From Symsagittifera roscoffensis (Eukaryota; Xenacoelomorpha; Acoela; Convolutidae), in assembly GCF_963678635.1 (NCBI RefSeq), contig NC_087070.1, forward strand, positions 3,105,157 through 3,169,156: a DNA stretch of 64,000 bases, written 5' to 3'. How positions within the stretch are numbered: the stretch's first letter is position 1; each line of letters starts with the position of its first letter. Positions 35,151 through 45,020 of this stretch are shown here, one piece after another. A program made the translations under genes and the position numbers. The notes below the pieces were generated by a model that saw nothing but the letters and a program-made list of their open reading frames with translations, was not told the DNA's origin and made no database searches.

Positions 35151-35369
35151 GAGTGATGGTGTTAACTCCTAGCCAGACTCACTTCCACAACATCATCAAG
35201 ATGCTGGAGACCTGGGACCCCCTGGACCACAGTCACAAGGGGGGAGACCAGGACATCCTCAACGTCTACTTCAGCCCCATTACCCTCGCCCTCTCCTACA
35301 ACAAGACAGACCCCAACTACAAACCCCCCACATACGCACAACTCCCATTCGAGTACAACATGGACGCAG
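35151..35369 (+). CDS. GT8 glycosyltransferase, exon 4
   Basis: Residues 168-240 plus one base, 219 nt, phase 1-1, between GGTTCCAG and GTATTG. It carries the family block GVMVLTPSQTHF, then KGGDQ (residues 197-201) with D200 expected to contact the sugar, and FEYNMDAG at the end. In GT8 enzymes GGDQ-x(2-4)-LN is a hallmark, here GGDQDILN. The open frame continues past the splice site into intron sequence. The donor and the perfect phase match to exon 5 decide the boundary. Confidence 0.93.
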
Positions 35370-35831
35370 GTATTGTGCCAACAGCTATGATGAAAAATAA
35401 TTGGAGCGTCTCAATATCATCTGCACTAGAATGGAGTTAAAAATTATCATTTGGAGGGCAGTTGTTAAAGCGGCGCTCCTTGAAGGCGTAAAGCCTATTT
35501 GAAAAGTTCTTGATTGAAAAGTTACGTTTGAGGCATGGCGAATTGGGAAAAATTGGATAGTTTTTTTGGAAATGGATCGTTTTCTTACCTGTCATAACTA
35601 GCAACACTCATAACTAGCATCATTGAAGTGCAGGTCTGAAAGTCTCACAGGTTTCTAACGTTCTCCATTCTTAAGCTTTTGAAGAAGTCAAGGACGCTCA
35701 AAAAAAGTTTCACTTGTTTTTATTTTCTAACAATTTTTCAAAAATAAAGTTCGAATTTTTAGTACTTTTGTTTGAAATAAATTTAGTTTTATATAGACGT
35801 CATATGGGAGGTTACTTGTTGTGTTTTTTAG

Positions 35832-36748
35832 GGATGTATTACCTCCGGAGTTCCTGGCTGATTCCCAGAAAGGACTTCCGATTTCTCCACTACACCTTTG
35901 GACCCATCCGACCCTGGCAGTGGCTCAGCTACCCTCTATTCGACCTCAACCATGAGTGGCAGGACATCCGGTTCCAGCTACGAGACCCCACCAAGGAAAT
36001 GTTCACGTCATTCTTTCGCTACTTGCCTTTCTACGCGGTGCTCTTCCTCTTCGTAATTCGAGTCACAACTTTCCAATCTTTTCACAGACATCTAGCATCC
36101 ACTGTCCATTCCTTACTCTCATTGTCCTCCAGCGAACCCTTGCGCTGCAGTAGCGGAACTATCATGTGCGTCTGTAAAAACGTCTTCTCAATGACCGTTT
36201 ATGTTTTCCCAATTTATTTTCGCTTCTGCAAAATGCTGACATTTATTTCTGTTTTAATGTGCGTCCCCATTTCGATTTACATGGTTCCAATGCACGTTCG
36301 GCCTTTAGTAGGATGGCTAATGTTCACCTTTTCGTTTACAGTTTTGATTGCTCATATTTTTGAGTTCACGTTTTGGTTTTGCCATTATGGCTGTTATGGG
36401 TCCATGCACGGGGGAGCCACCCGCGAATGTCCCCCTGTTTCTAACTCTGGGGGGAGGAGACACACACTTAGACAATCAAATCACCGCCAATATCTACACA
36501 GCGCTCATTTGAAGTTCGTCTTAATCACTTTTTTCTATGTTTTACTGGGTCTTGCTATTGTAATTAATGTCGGAAGTTTCGCAAGCCGAGTTAAAACTGC
36601 GGTGCTCATTGGACTATTCTATCTTGGATTTCTCTATTATTCGATCGATTCTTTAGTAGGATTATATACGCATTACACTCTTCCAAGCAACAACTCGCAC
36701 CATGTTTCGAAAAGAAGTGAAGACAGCTCTCCTATTTTGGAACCTTGA
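35832..36748 (+). CDS. GT8 glycosyltransferase, exon 5 (last): HxxGPxxPW motif and multi-pass C-terminus
   Basis: Residues 241-545 and the stop, after the acceptor TGTTTTTTAG. It starts (G)MYYLRSSWLIP and carries LHYTFGPIRPWQW (residues 259-271), the third metal-ligand histidine motif of GT8. A cytosol- or lumen-facing stretch follows, and then about five hydrophobic segments near residues 305-321, 375-393, 401-423, 468-489 and 496-518. A multi-pass C-terminal region is typical of plant IPUT1 (PGSIP6), about the same total length, and absent from glycogenin. The membrane part is less GC-rich than the catalytic part. The five exons sum to 1638 nt with no frame conflict. I am confident of the family; the acceptor lipid is inferred. 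Confidence 0.92.
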
Positions 36749-37743
36749 AAATCGTCGCAAAGTCGGATCAAATTTTATTCTGTAACTAGGTGAGTTCTGA
36801 TTCGGCTGCTTATACTTTGTACAAAGATGCACACCTGTTTTGTGGCGTGAACAATCGCATAACGCAAAAACTTGATGAAATTTTTGTCTGACCGAAAGTG
36901 CTTTTAGAAGAAAAGTAATCATGACAGACTGCTTTTAGCGAAGTGCTCCTTACAACTTCATATCCTATGTTATCTATCTATATCACGTGATTTTATCTCT
37001 AGCATTGTTGTACTTTTCACTACTTGCGCATTTTAACTTCAGGTTCCTTTATTATCGTTTAAATTACCATTTGTAGAATCCTGAAATTCAATTTTGCTGA
37101 AAATGTTTCAAATTGAGTTTACAATTGCGCAAAGCTGCCGAAACACGCTGAGATGACGCAAAGATCCGATGCCCGCTCAGTAAAAGTTCAGTTTACCGGA
37201 ATCTCTGGTCAAACTAATCAAAAACATATAGAAACACACTCAGTTTAACAGGCTGCTGTATAAATAGCACGAGAAATTTATGATCACCGCTATCTCAAAA
37301 AAAAATCGATTCCAAAATTTTCCCAATTTTTTTTTGAAATTTTAACCAATTTTTCAAGGTAGCACTAACCTGTGTTGAGGTCAGACTACTCCATGGTCAG
37401 GCAGATTATTTAAAGCAATTAATCTGGCGGAAATCAATTTGTTAAGATTGATCAAATTCAGACAAGATAAGCTAGTGATCACAAACTATTTAATTAGTCA
37501 GTAATTATTAACTGGTTTTTTTGTGATACTTAGTCTGCTGTCATTCCTTGTCATTTTCTGAACTCATTCTCCAACAATCACAACCTGTTCTCAATCCTCA
37601 ATTAAAACGTCAGGGAAAATCTCAGTCTTCATATCCCCAGCCCTTTAAATCCTAGTTGCTCAAACTCAGAGCTTTAACACGTGCTTGAAGAACCAGTTAT
37701 TACCACATTAACTTCAAAAATGTGTTTAAGCAAAAATTTTTGA
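36749..37743. other. Downstream of the GT8 gene; no gene recognised
   Basis: Presumably begins with the 3' UTR of the GT8 gene. I saw no canonical AATAAA close behind the stop. AT-rich, with no exon or terminal repeats noticed. Confidence 0.4.
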
Positions 37744-38455
37744 AAAGTTTTTGTTGGAATCTTACACAATATCATCCCACTAGCGAAGATTACCCATGGA
37801 AGTCGAGCAACCCCAATCCCAATCTCTAATCGGAAACGGCCTACTCTAGCGAAATTGGCCACTGCTGGAGGTAACCTTTTTTAATGTATTGGAGAATCGT
37901 ATTTTAATCCATTTAAAGAGGCGGTTGTTGATTCTTTGAACCACACGGTCACTTTTGAAAATGGACATATTTTAGCCGGAAAGAAGAAATCATCGCCTCC
38001 CCAGAAGTCAACCAGAGCCAACCCTCAGAAAAAGACGACCAGCGGGGAGTTGACTGGCGGAAACCCGACGCTCATACAAACGACCACAAGTTCGTCGGCA
38101 GAAGTTATCGTCATTCCGGATTCCCCTCAGAAATCTTCTCAAGACAGCAGTCTTCCTGGACCATCATCCTTCGGATCCGCTCTAGCGATTATTGCTGGAC
38201 AGCACACCAGAGGAAACGCATCCTGTTGCCACCCAGCGCAGATCTACAATCAGCCCGCCTGCTTTCTTGTGCTGGTCACCTTCTGATTTCCTCATTCTCC
38301 TCGCGAAATCGGGGTACCTTCAGACATCGCGGAAGTCTCCCGCCGGGAAATCACCCATCATAGTCGCAGGGCAAGATTCCGGGAGCGAAATATCGTCGAC
38401 AATAGATCAGGACGTACAACAAGCTTTAAAAGAATTTGACGCCAAAAACATTTAA
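37744..38455 (+). pseudogene. Unknown Ser/Pro/Thr-rich coding-like region with a possible 48-nt intron and a frame break
   Basis: An open segment 37744-37870 (containing SRATPIPISNRKRP) ends at a donor GTAACC. A 48-nt intron 37871-37918 would join it in frame to 37919 onward (EAVVDSLNHTVTFENGHILA), which stays open to 38286. From about 38192 the coding-like frame shifts: the next frame continues to 38455 and ends DVQQALKEFDAKNI. Composition (basic KKK-SSPP, then Ser/Thr-rich, then acidic) suggests a disordered nuclear protein. I recognise no domain. The shift at 38190-38280 needs an indel or an unseen intron, so I treat it as a damaged gene. The acceptor lacks a pyrimidine tract, which weakens the model. 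Confidence 0.3.
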
Positions 38456-38785
38456 AACTCATTGAACTCATTAAAACTCTATTTTCCAATTTCTTTTTTT
38501 TACAATTTATAGAGTTTGTAGACTTAATTTTGCCTAATTTAGCACTAATTAGATACGTGCTAAGTATGTTTCAAATCGACCATCGGTCGATCATTCACTT
38601 TTTAGGTTTGCTTTAGATTAAGACTTTCGTAATTCATTCTTAATCATTTTATTCTCTCAAATTCTTAGTCGATCAATTTGAAGCGTCGATCAATCGCCTT
38701 GTACCATTTTCGGGCAACAATGATTTTGTTTGATCTCACGTAATATTTACTGATAATTTTGTCTTAGAGCGCGACAGTTTGTTTT

Positions 38786-38955
38786 TATTGATTCCACAAA
38801 CTGTTAGCGGATTCCGCAGATTGTAAGTGAGATATCCAGCACTAACCAGCTTGAACAATGGCTAGCTAGAACAACAAATGCGGAAATTACGAACAAACAC
38901 TTAACCATTGTCTGTGGAATCCACAAACAAATCTTAAACCATTACTTAACTAAAC
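38786..38955 (+). repeat. Family B: cluster of GGATTCC motifs (left side)
   Basis: Contains GATTCCACAAACTGTTAGCG, GCGGATTCCGC and GTCTGTGGAATCCACAAAC. The same iterated, partly palindromic motifs recur at 42946-43290 and in the 51-52 kb repeats. Confidence 0.6.
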
Positions 38956-39071
38956 TCGTGGATATACCCTTCTGGATTTTAAACATTTGATTGAAAACGG
39001 CCAATTTGATTTTTCAGTTTTGTTCGATAATTTTTTAATGCTAATTCAAGCTCCACGGTATCGTCTCCATT

Positions 39072-39915
39072 TTTTCCTCTATCTTGACAATCACCTGGAC
39101 GACAGCGTGTACCGTGGTGTTGATGATCATTTTCTCGAGCATCCCTGTGCACGTGAACAGAAACGTGACAATGGCCCTGAACAAGGTCAATTGTTCTTTG
39201 TGGGTCAAGGTTCCGTTTCTTTTATCGGCGCAGTCATTCGACTTCTAGACATTCTGTAAAATGACTTCTTTGAGAGTCTCGTTTATTATCGGGTTTTCGG
39301 CTCGGGAGGCTTTTCCAGGTTGCTAAAGTTGAATATGATTTAGTTTCAATATTTGGTTTACCAAAACCTTTAGGCTTGTGTAATGTGAAATTATTTCTTC
39401 AACTTACAGTTTCGCCTACATTATGTGGCTCTGCATGATCCTTTTTGCGGCTTTCTGTGGGCTCGTCGTTCATGTGGTCTTGTAATTTCGTGGGATCATG
39501 GGGCTCGTGGTTTCGTGGGAGTGTAGGTTCGCCTCTCATGGTCATGCGATTGTCTTTCAACTTCTCGATAGTGGGGAAAAGCCGATGGCCATGGAGAATT
39601 CGGATACGGTGATGCCGACATGTAGGAATCCAGGTAGGCTGGATATGGTTAATACTGCTGAGGCTGGCGCTGATGTACCATCGAGGGGCCTGAATGGACA
39701 AGTCGCAGAGGGGTATGTGGTTACCCATATGTCGGCGGAAATGGCGAGGCGAAAGGTCGCGGGGGTGCTCGCAAAGAGGTAACCGGTGTCGGAGGAGCAA
39801 GTGATGTCGCCTCTGGTGCTGCGAAAGGTGATGGAGGCACAGGGATGTTAGAAGGCACTGCAAATGGTGATGGAGAACTGGAAGGCACTGAACATGAGCT
39901 TTCGGCGTTGGACAT
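39072..39915 (-). CDS. Putative unknown two- or three-exon gene on the minus strand
   Basis: The ATG at 39915 opens MSNAESSCSVPSS, a Ser/Pro/Ala-rich frame to 39721. A second frame, overlapping and extending to about 39408, runs through MTMRGEPTLPRNHEPHDP to HNVGET and ends at a good donor (GTAAGT). An acceptor (GTCTAG) at about 39249 would join it in phase 0 to an exon encoding KSNDCADKRNGTLTH and then a hydrophobic stretch LFRAIVTFLFTCTG, stopping after METIPWSLN near 39072. How the first two frames connect is unclear (frameshift or tiny intron). No known domain. GC content is higher than in the flanks. The opposite strand has its own open frame, so strand is uncertain. Confidence 0.28.
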
Positions 39916-40342
39916 TTACTTTGAGTCCGTAAGTTTTACTTCATTGCGATGGAAAATGTGAGATGCAACTAATATAGAGCACAAGTTGAGGATGAACTGA
40001 CTGCAATTTAGCGGCAAAGCTCCCATGGCTTATCAGCACCTATTTAATCGAAACACCAGGATATCAAGAGAAGAGTCCGCCAAGGAATAGCTTCGACACT
40101 TTCCACTCTTTTTATCACACCAGATGGCAGTAGCATCTATGCAATAATTACTGCCTAAAGATAAGACGGCTTATTGATAATGAACTGATAAGTGAAACTA
40201 GACAGTGCAGTTCTTATCAGTAAAGCCGTCATTATCAGGGAAAACTGTCATTAGTCAATTCTTGAACCAAGGCTAATTTCATTTCAATCATTCAATCGCT
40301 TCTCAGCTCAGTCATATATTAGAGTCTTTCATCCTTGTCATC

Positions 40343-40675
40343 ATGCTAAGTAGAACTTTTCGGGTAAAGGAAAAAGTACAAGTCCTTGATGCTGTCACTT
40401 CCATCTGGGAAAGTGCCGTAATTTTATCATTAATCAGCGATTGGTGCGTAAACATTAAATGGTCTGATTGGCCGGGAAGTGCCATCTTTGGTGTCCCAGA
40501 AGATATAAAAGAAAACGCAACAGTATGGAATATAAGAAAATTTCACGAACACATTGATACTTGTGTCATCAGCAGAAGGAAGAATTCGAGAAAAGATAAA
40601 ATATCGTTCAACCCCAGACGGCTGCACAGGGACTCGGTGGTCTCTTTTGAACATGCTGGGAGTGTCAAAAAATAG
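40343..40675 (+). CDS. Putative Tudor/Agenet-like small-domain protein, probably a transposon fragment
   Basis: ATG at 40343 starts MLSRTFRVKEKVQVLDA. The first 70 residues read like a Tudor-knot/chromo-type barrel: KVQVLDAVTSIWESAVI, then V-N-I-K-W-S-D-W, then WNIRKF. This V-x-V-x-D-A / W-x-x-A / W-x-x-W-P / W-N-(I/V)-R pattern is what I associate with Agenet/Tudor-like modules reading methylated tails or nucleic acid. The tail after about residue 75 is basic (SRRKNSRK) and open frames continue in another phase to 40799. It sits between two GGATTCC-rich regions, so it may belong to a decayed mobile element. Fold assignment is tentative. Confidence 0.4.
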   Translation: MLSRTFRVKEKVQVLDAVTSIWESAVILSLISDWCVNIKWSDWPGSAIFGVPEDIKENATVWNIRKFHEHIDTCVISRRKNSRKDKISFNPRRLHRDSVVSFEHAGSVKK

Positions 40676-40844
40676 ATTGTCATCATCAACGACCTTTTCG
40701 TGTCCCAGTGCACAGTTCGTTTGGTCGACAAACCTCAGGATACTGCGGGGAATGGACCATCATGCAGTGGCAATTTATACGTTAGGTATTCCGAGTTGAG
40801 AAACGAGTCACAAGGCGAGTCAAGGAAACGAGTCGCCTGAGAAT

Positions 40845-41040
40845 CACTGCCAGACGATTTCATAAAATTCATAATTACGGATGCTGAGAAATTTAGACCC
40901 GAATAAAAACCCTCAGAGGCCAAAAAACAAACAAGGAGGGAAAACCGCCGGAAGATATTTTGAGTCACCTTGATGATTTTGAGTTGCCAGAAAGTGACAT
41001 TTCCTTGAGGTTTGCTCCATGCATCAACGGTGTAATACAG
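40845..41040 (+). pseudogene. Coding-like fragment with internal frame break
   Basis: One frame reads SLPDDFIKFIITDAEKFRPE and then stops. The adjacent frame continues with KEGKPPEDILSHLDDFELPE to INGVIQ, ending at a possible donor GTGAAA at 41041. The composition is that of a real protein, but no ATG and no single frame cover it. Likely part of the same decayed gene as 40343-40675. Confidence 0.3.
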
Positions 41041-41246
41041 GTGAAATTATCTAGTAACTAATCAAATGTGTAGCTAATCTACTAATTAATCACATCCAAC
41101 TATCCTTATATTCTGTATGATCATCGATCTCATCTGATATCCTGAAAAAAAATAATGCATTTCCGGATGCAACTGATTCTTATTTTTATCGGTATTTAAT
41201 TTACTGTATTCTATTTATACACCGTATTCTATTTTGTGATTTTAGC

Positions 41247-41410
41247 TAGGAATGACTATGTTGCGCGCCGGAGAAAAGTTTCGTGTTGATAATTTGAAAT
41301 TCGACTATTCGAAGAAACGAGCATTTGCTGGAATGAGTTCAATCGAAATTGCGGATGTCACCCTGCAAGTGCCTTCTGTATTGGCGGAGCTTGCTGAAAA
41401 AGATTTTTTG
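41247..41410 (+). CDS. Putative internal exon of an unknown gene
   Basis: Between an acceptor (TGTGATTTTAG) and a donor (GTATGT). Encodes LGMTMLRAGEKFRVDN, then FDYSKKRAFAGMSS and VPSVLAELAEKDFL. No stop in this frame across the exon. Unrecognised. May continue upstream to 40.9 kb and downstream to 41.57 kb, where an acceptor TTTTAG at about 41560 precedes further open sequence. Confidence 0.35.
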
Positions 41411-41757
41411 GTATGTAGCTGTTTATTTCAATTTCGCTGTTTTTCCAAAAACGAATATGATTTATTCTTTCATTCTCTTGTGCTTCGTTTTAGAATAATT
41501 TTAGCTACGATCTGAGTGATATTACTCAACCAATTGGCCAATTTTGTGCGATATTTTAGGCAATAAATAGATGCGTTGGCTTGATGAGGAAAAAAACAAG
41601 GCAAACTTTCATATTGGTTCCAGCTACACCAGTAACCATTGGTTTATCATCGGTTTATCATTGGCCATTGGTTTATCATCCACACAGTGTGCTGCTACAT
41701 TTTTGGGCAGTATAACCACAGGACTTTTTGGATGCACTCAATCTTGGGATTCTGTGC

Positions 41758-42043
41758 AGGGGGGAAATGGGATTTGTTGCCAGCAAGAAACGAACCTGAG
41801 CTAGACACTCTGATCAAATCTCTCAAGTTCAACGAACACAGAGATTTCCTCATGAGCATAATCCGATGCCATATAAATGCATGCCGTGGTAGATATGGCG
41901 TCGAGGATAACTACAGAGAAGTATTTAGACATAATACGGCCGAGTCCACCCAGGATTTTTTTATGACTTGGACTGTTTATACTGTTTGTTGTCATGACTG
42001 TTTTCTTACGACAGTTTGTTGTTATTTGATCTCTTTAAATTAA
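41758..42043 (+). CDS. Putative C-terminal exon of an unknown gene
   Basis: After TTCTGTGCAG the frame reads GGKWDLLPARNEPELD, then LIKSLKFNEHRDFLMSIIRC and YGVEDNYREVFRHN, and runs into a 205-bp tandem duplication before its stop. It looks like genuine coding sequence (balanced composition, conserved-looking Trp and Cys) but I do not recognise the family. It fits the same locus as 41247-41410. Confidence 0.35.
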
Positions 42044-42345
42044 CCGTAATTTGCCGTATTCTTTTTACTGTATGCAGTATCTGCTATGGTCTGAAAATTA
42101 TGTCGGCACGTCAAAGTTGCTCATAAAGAATAAACTATCTACAGCCGAGTCCGCCCAGGATTTTTTCATGACTTGAACTGTTTATACTGTTTGTTGTCTT
42201 GACTGTTTTCTGAGGACTGTTTGTTGTTATTTGATCTCTTTAAATTAACCGTAATTTGCTGTATTCTTTTTACTGTATGCAGTATGTGTTATGGTCTGAA
42301 AAATATGCCGGCCCGTCAAAGTTGCTCATAAAGAGTAAACTATCT
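41936..42345 (+). repeat. 205-bp tandem duplication, two copies
   Basis: GCCGAGTCCRCCCAGGATTT marks the start of each unit (41939 and 42144). Both contain TGACTGTTTTCT, GATCTCTTTAAATTAACCG and GTCAAAGTTGCTCATAAAGA. The copies differ at several bases, so the duplication is not new. Confidence 0.9.
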
Positions 42346-42625
42346 ACTTGGTATAGTTTGCTCATAGAAATTAAATTATCTATTAAAAAAAACTAATTTG
42401 AGTAAATCCGTTTTAGATAAAAAGATTAACAAAACTTGAACAACTACAGCTAAAATAAGTGGTACATTGCAAAAACTAAAATATGTTCCCACCAAAAATT
42501 TTGCTATATCAAACTATATTTGAAAACACCTTAATTATTTTAATTGAATTAATTGATTGAAATGAACTGATTAATTTAAATGCGAGTTTACTTCATAAGT
42601 TTGTTCAAATTGTTCCTTTTGCAGG

Positions 42626-42795
42626 AATTGAGATTGATAGCAGGAATTGGGATCGAAGTTGGGTTACAGTAATCGGGATCGAAGTTTGGTTACAGGAATC
42701 GGGATCAAAGTTTGGTTACAGGAATCGGGATCGAAATTGGGTTACAGGAATTGGGATCGAAATTGGGTTACAGGAATTGAAATCGAAGTTGGTGA
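42626..42795 (+). repeat. 26-bp minisatellite, about 6.5 units
   Basis: Unit approximately GGAATCGGGATCGAAGTTTG-GTTACA, period 26. It gives a repetitive open frame only because few stops occur in the unit. The period is not a multiple of three, which argues against a protein repeat. Confidence 0.9.
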
Positions 42796-42939
42796 CGAAG
42801 TTGATCCGATCGAAGTTGAGATCGAAATAAGACTGGTAGACGTCATGTATTGTTGGTGAACCGTTGTTGCTGAACACCTGTACTAAAAAAAAAGATTTAA
42901 ATTAAAACGTTACCACGTATAAACATACATGTAAATGGA

Positions 42940-43290
42940 ATCCGCAAAACAAAATACGGATTCCATTTACAATTTGCGGATTCCACTTACAATTTGCAGA
43001 TTCCACTTACAGTTGCGGATTCCACAACAGCTCAATTTAACGATAAATTTGTTTAATCATTTGTTTGTGGATTCCACAAATACTGTTGCGGATTCTACAA
43101 ATTCGCCTATTTTTGGAGCAATTTTGAGCGGTACAATGATTTAGGTGTTTGTTTGTGGAATCCAAAACAGCATAGAAGATCAAAGAAAAGTAGCAATGTT
43201 GCGGATTCCGCGACAAATCTGATTTTGGCCTGTTGCGGATTCCATTTACAATGCAGAGAATGCACAGTTTGGCCTCGTAATGCCTATCAG
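42940..43290 (+). mobile_element. Family B: GGATTCC-rich repeat (right side)
   Basis: At least eight GGATTCC or GGAATCC motifs, several in palindromes (TTTGTGGATTCCACAAA, GCGGATTCCGCGAC), ending GCACAGTTTGGCCTCGTAAT. The same right end occurs near 52612 and 57450, and the body reappears in reverse at 51153-51440. Dense subterminal motifs of this kind are often transposase-binding sites. Confidence 0.7.
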
Positions 43291-43666
43291 AGTTCAGGTA
43301 GATAATTTGTTTCCCGCTGGACCGGTATGCAAGTAAAGCTATATGATCGTAAACCGCGCACATCTACAATTGCATATAGATAATCAAAGTGTCCTGAAAT
43401 GCTAGTAATTGTTGCTGATTGTGTGATTGTTGACATATTTTCAGTGACTTTTTTTGGAGAAGAATTATTTGAAAGGAAAAACCTTTTTTTGCTTTTAGCT
43501 CATGTCATATAAATCAAATGCGTTAAAGTGCCCTCAAACATTCACGGTTTTGCCTTCTTATACTCTTTATACTCTTCGAAACTTCAATAACTTATTTGAC
43601 TGACAAATTTGGTCACAAACCTTGATCCTGAAAACTTCAGAGCTTTTTGAAACAATTTTAAAATCA
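43291..43666. other. No gene recognised
   Basis: AT-rich. A short stretch at about 43525-43560 resembles the 3' end of family A (TTCACGGTTTTGCC). Nothing else supported. Confidence 0.4.
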
Positions 43667-44195
43667 ACAAGACTGCTCGTATCGGGACAAACCCTGGATG
43701 TTCCGACTGCCTATTAAGGTTTATGGAGCAGTAATAACATTAAAAATTTAAAAATCATAAAACACAATGAAAATTTTTTTTCTGAAATTTGAAATTTTTT
43801 ATGAAAATCATCCCCCCACACGCCATATAAAGAACATAAGGGTAGTTTTCGCTACTTGTAACAAATTGTTTATGGCAAATAAGCATCGTCAAACCAATTT
43901 GAAACGATTTCTAAGACGGATTAACTCTCCGCTTACGCGTTAATAGCCCGAAATATATCGCGCGTTAATTGTCCCAAATTGGTCAAAATGGCAATCTTTA
44001 AACCCCCATAACTTTACGAAAAATGATCACAGGTGAAATATTTTTTCAAATTTGAGCTCAAGACAACAATACCTTTCGAATGATATTAAAAATTTTGTCA
44101 AAAAAGGCTAGATAAAAAGTCGAAATTTGTCTGAAGAAAAAAAAAACCCACCCCGAGCACAAATATTCCGTTACTTTCGTATCGAAAGTCGGAAC
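43667..44195 (-). mobile_element. Family A full-length copy
   Basis: From CAAGACTGCTCGTATCGGGA to TTTCGTATCGAAAGTCGGAAC, with all landmarks, including the 5' mini-hairpin. The next, deleted copy follows after AA. Confidence 0.92.
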
Positions 44196-44197
44196 AA

Positions 44198-44325
44198 CAA
44201 GACTGCTCGTATCAGGGCGAAGCCCTGAACGTTCCGACTGCCTTTTAAGCGCGTTAATTATATCGCGCGTTAATTGTCCCAAATTGATCAAAATGGTACA
44301 TAAACACTCAAAAAATTTTACAGAA
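44198..44325 (-). mobile_element. Family A copy with large internal deletion, tandem to the previous copy
   Basis: Starts CAAGACTGCTCGTATCAGGG and goes from the CTGCCTTTTAA block straight to GCGCGTTAATTATATCGCGC, so most of the 3' half of the core is deleted. The sequence fades at about 44325. Confidence 0.85.
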
Positions 44326-44524
44326 TAAAACAATTTTTGTCAAGTAACATAGAAATTGGATAGCTGAGACTGACTAGATTCAATTGGGATTATATTCTGA
44401 GTCGAAACTCTTTGAGGCTTGCGCTGTAAGAGAACTTAATGCATACATAGCTTGTTATTTATCCAAATTTGTTCAAATAAGAATTCTGCGAACCCATAAA
44501 CTCTCAAAGCGATCATAAGTACAA

Positions 44525-45020
44525 CAAAACTGCTCGTATCAAGGCGAAGCCCTGAATGTTCTGACTGCCTTTTAAGGTTTTAGGGAGCAGTAATGACAAT
44601 ATAAAATTAACTGTAAGAAAATAAAATGAAATATTTTTTCTAAAAATTGAAATTTGTTTTGAAAATCATCACCCCACACGCCATTTAAAGTTTAAAAGGA
44701 TAGATTTCGCTCCTTGTAACAAATCAATTATGGCAAATAAGCTTCTTTCAACGGATAAACTCTCCGCTTACGCGTTAATAGCGCGAAATATATTGCGCGT
44801 TAATTGTCCCAAATTGGCCAAAATGGCAATCTTTTAACCCCCATAACTTTATGAAAAATGATCACAGGTGAAATATCTTTTCAAATTTGAGCTCAGGACA
44901 ACAATACGTTTTGAATGACATTAAAAAATTCCGTCAAAAATGGCTAGTTAAAAAGTCGAAATTTGTCTGAAGAAAACAAAAACCCACCCCGAGCACAAAT
45001 ATTCCGTTAGTTTCGTATCG
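44525..45020 (-). mobile_element. Family A copy, main part, split by a LINE
   Basis: Starts CAAAACTGCTCGTATCAAGG and runs to TTAGTTTCGTATCG. The remaining TATCGAAAGTCGGAAC lies at 48268-48283, beyond a 3.25-kb LINE insertion. The break falls inside the 5' mini-hairpin. Confidence 0.92.

Noticed and set aside
35117-35440. Open frame extending beyond both ends of GT8 exon 4
   Set aside because: The splice sites at 35150 and 35370 and phase agreement with neighbours cut it to 35151-35369.
42647-42859. Repetitive protein with GSKLGYRNWD-type units
   Set aside because: The DNA unit is 26 bp, so the frame changes each unit; this is a minisatellite.
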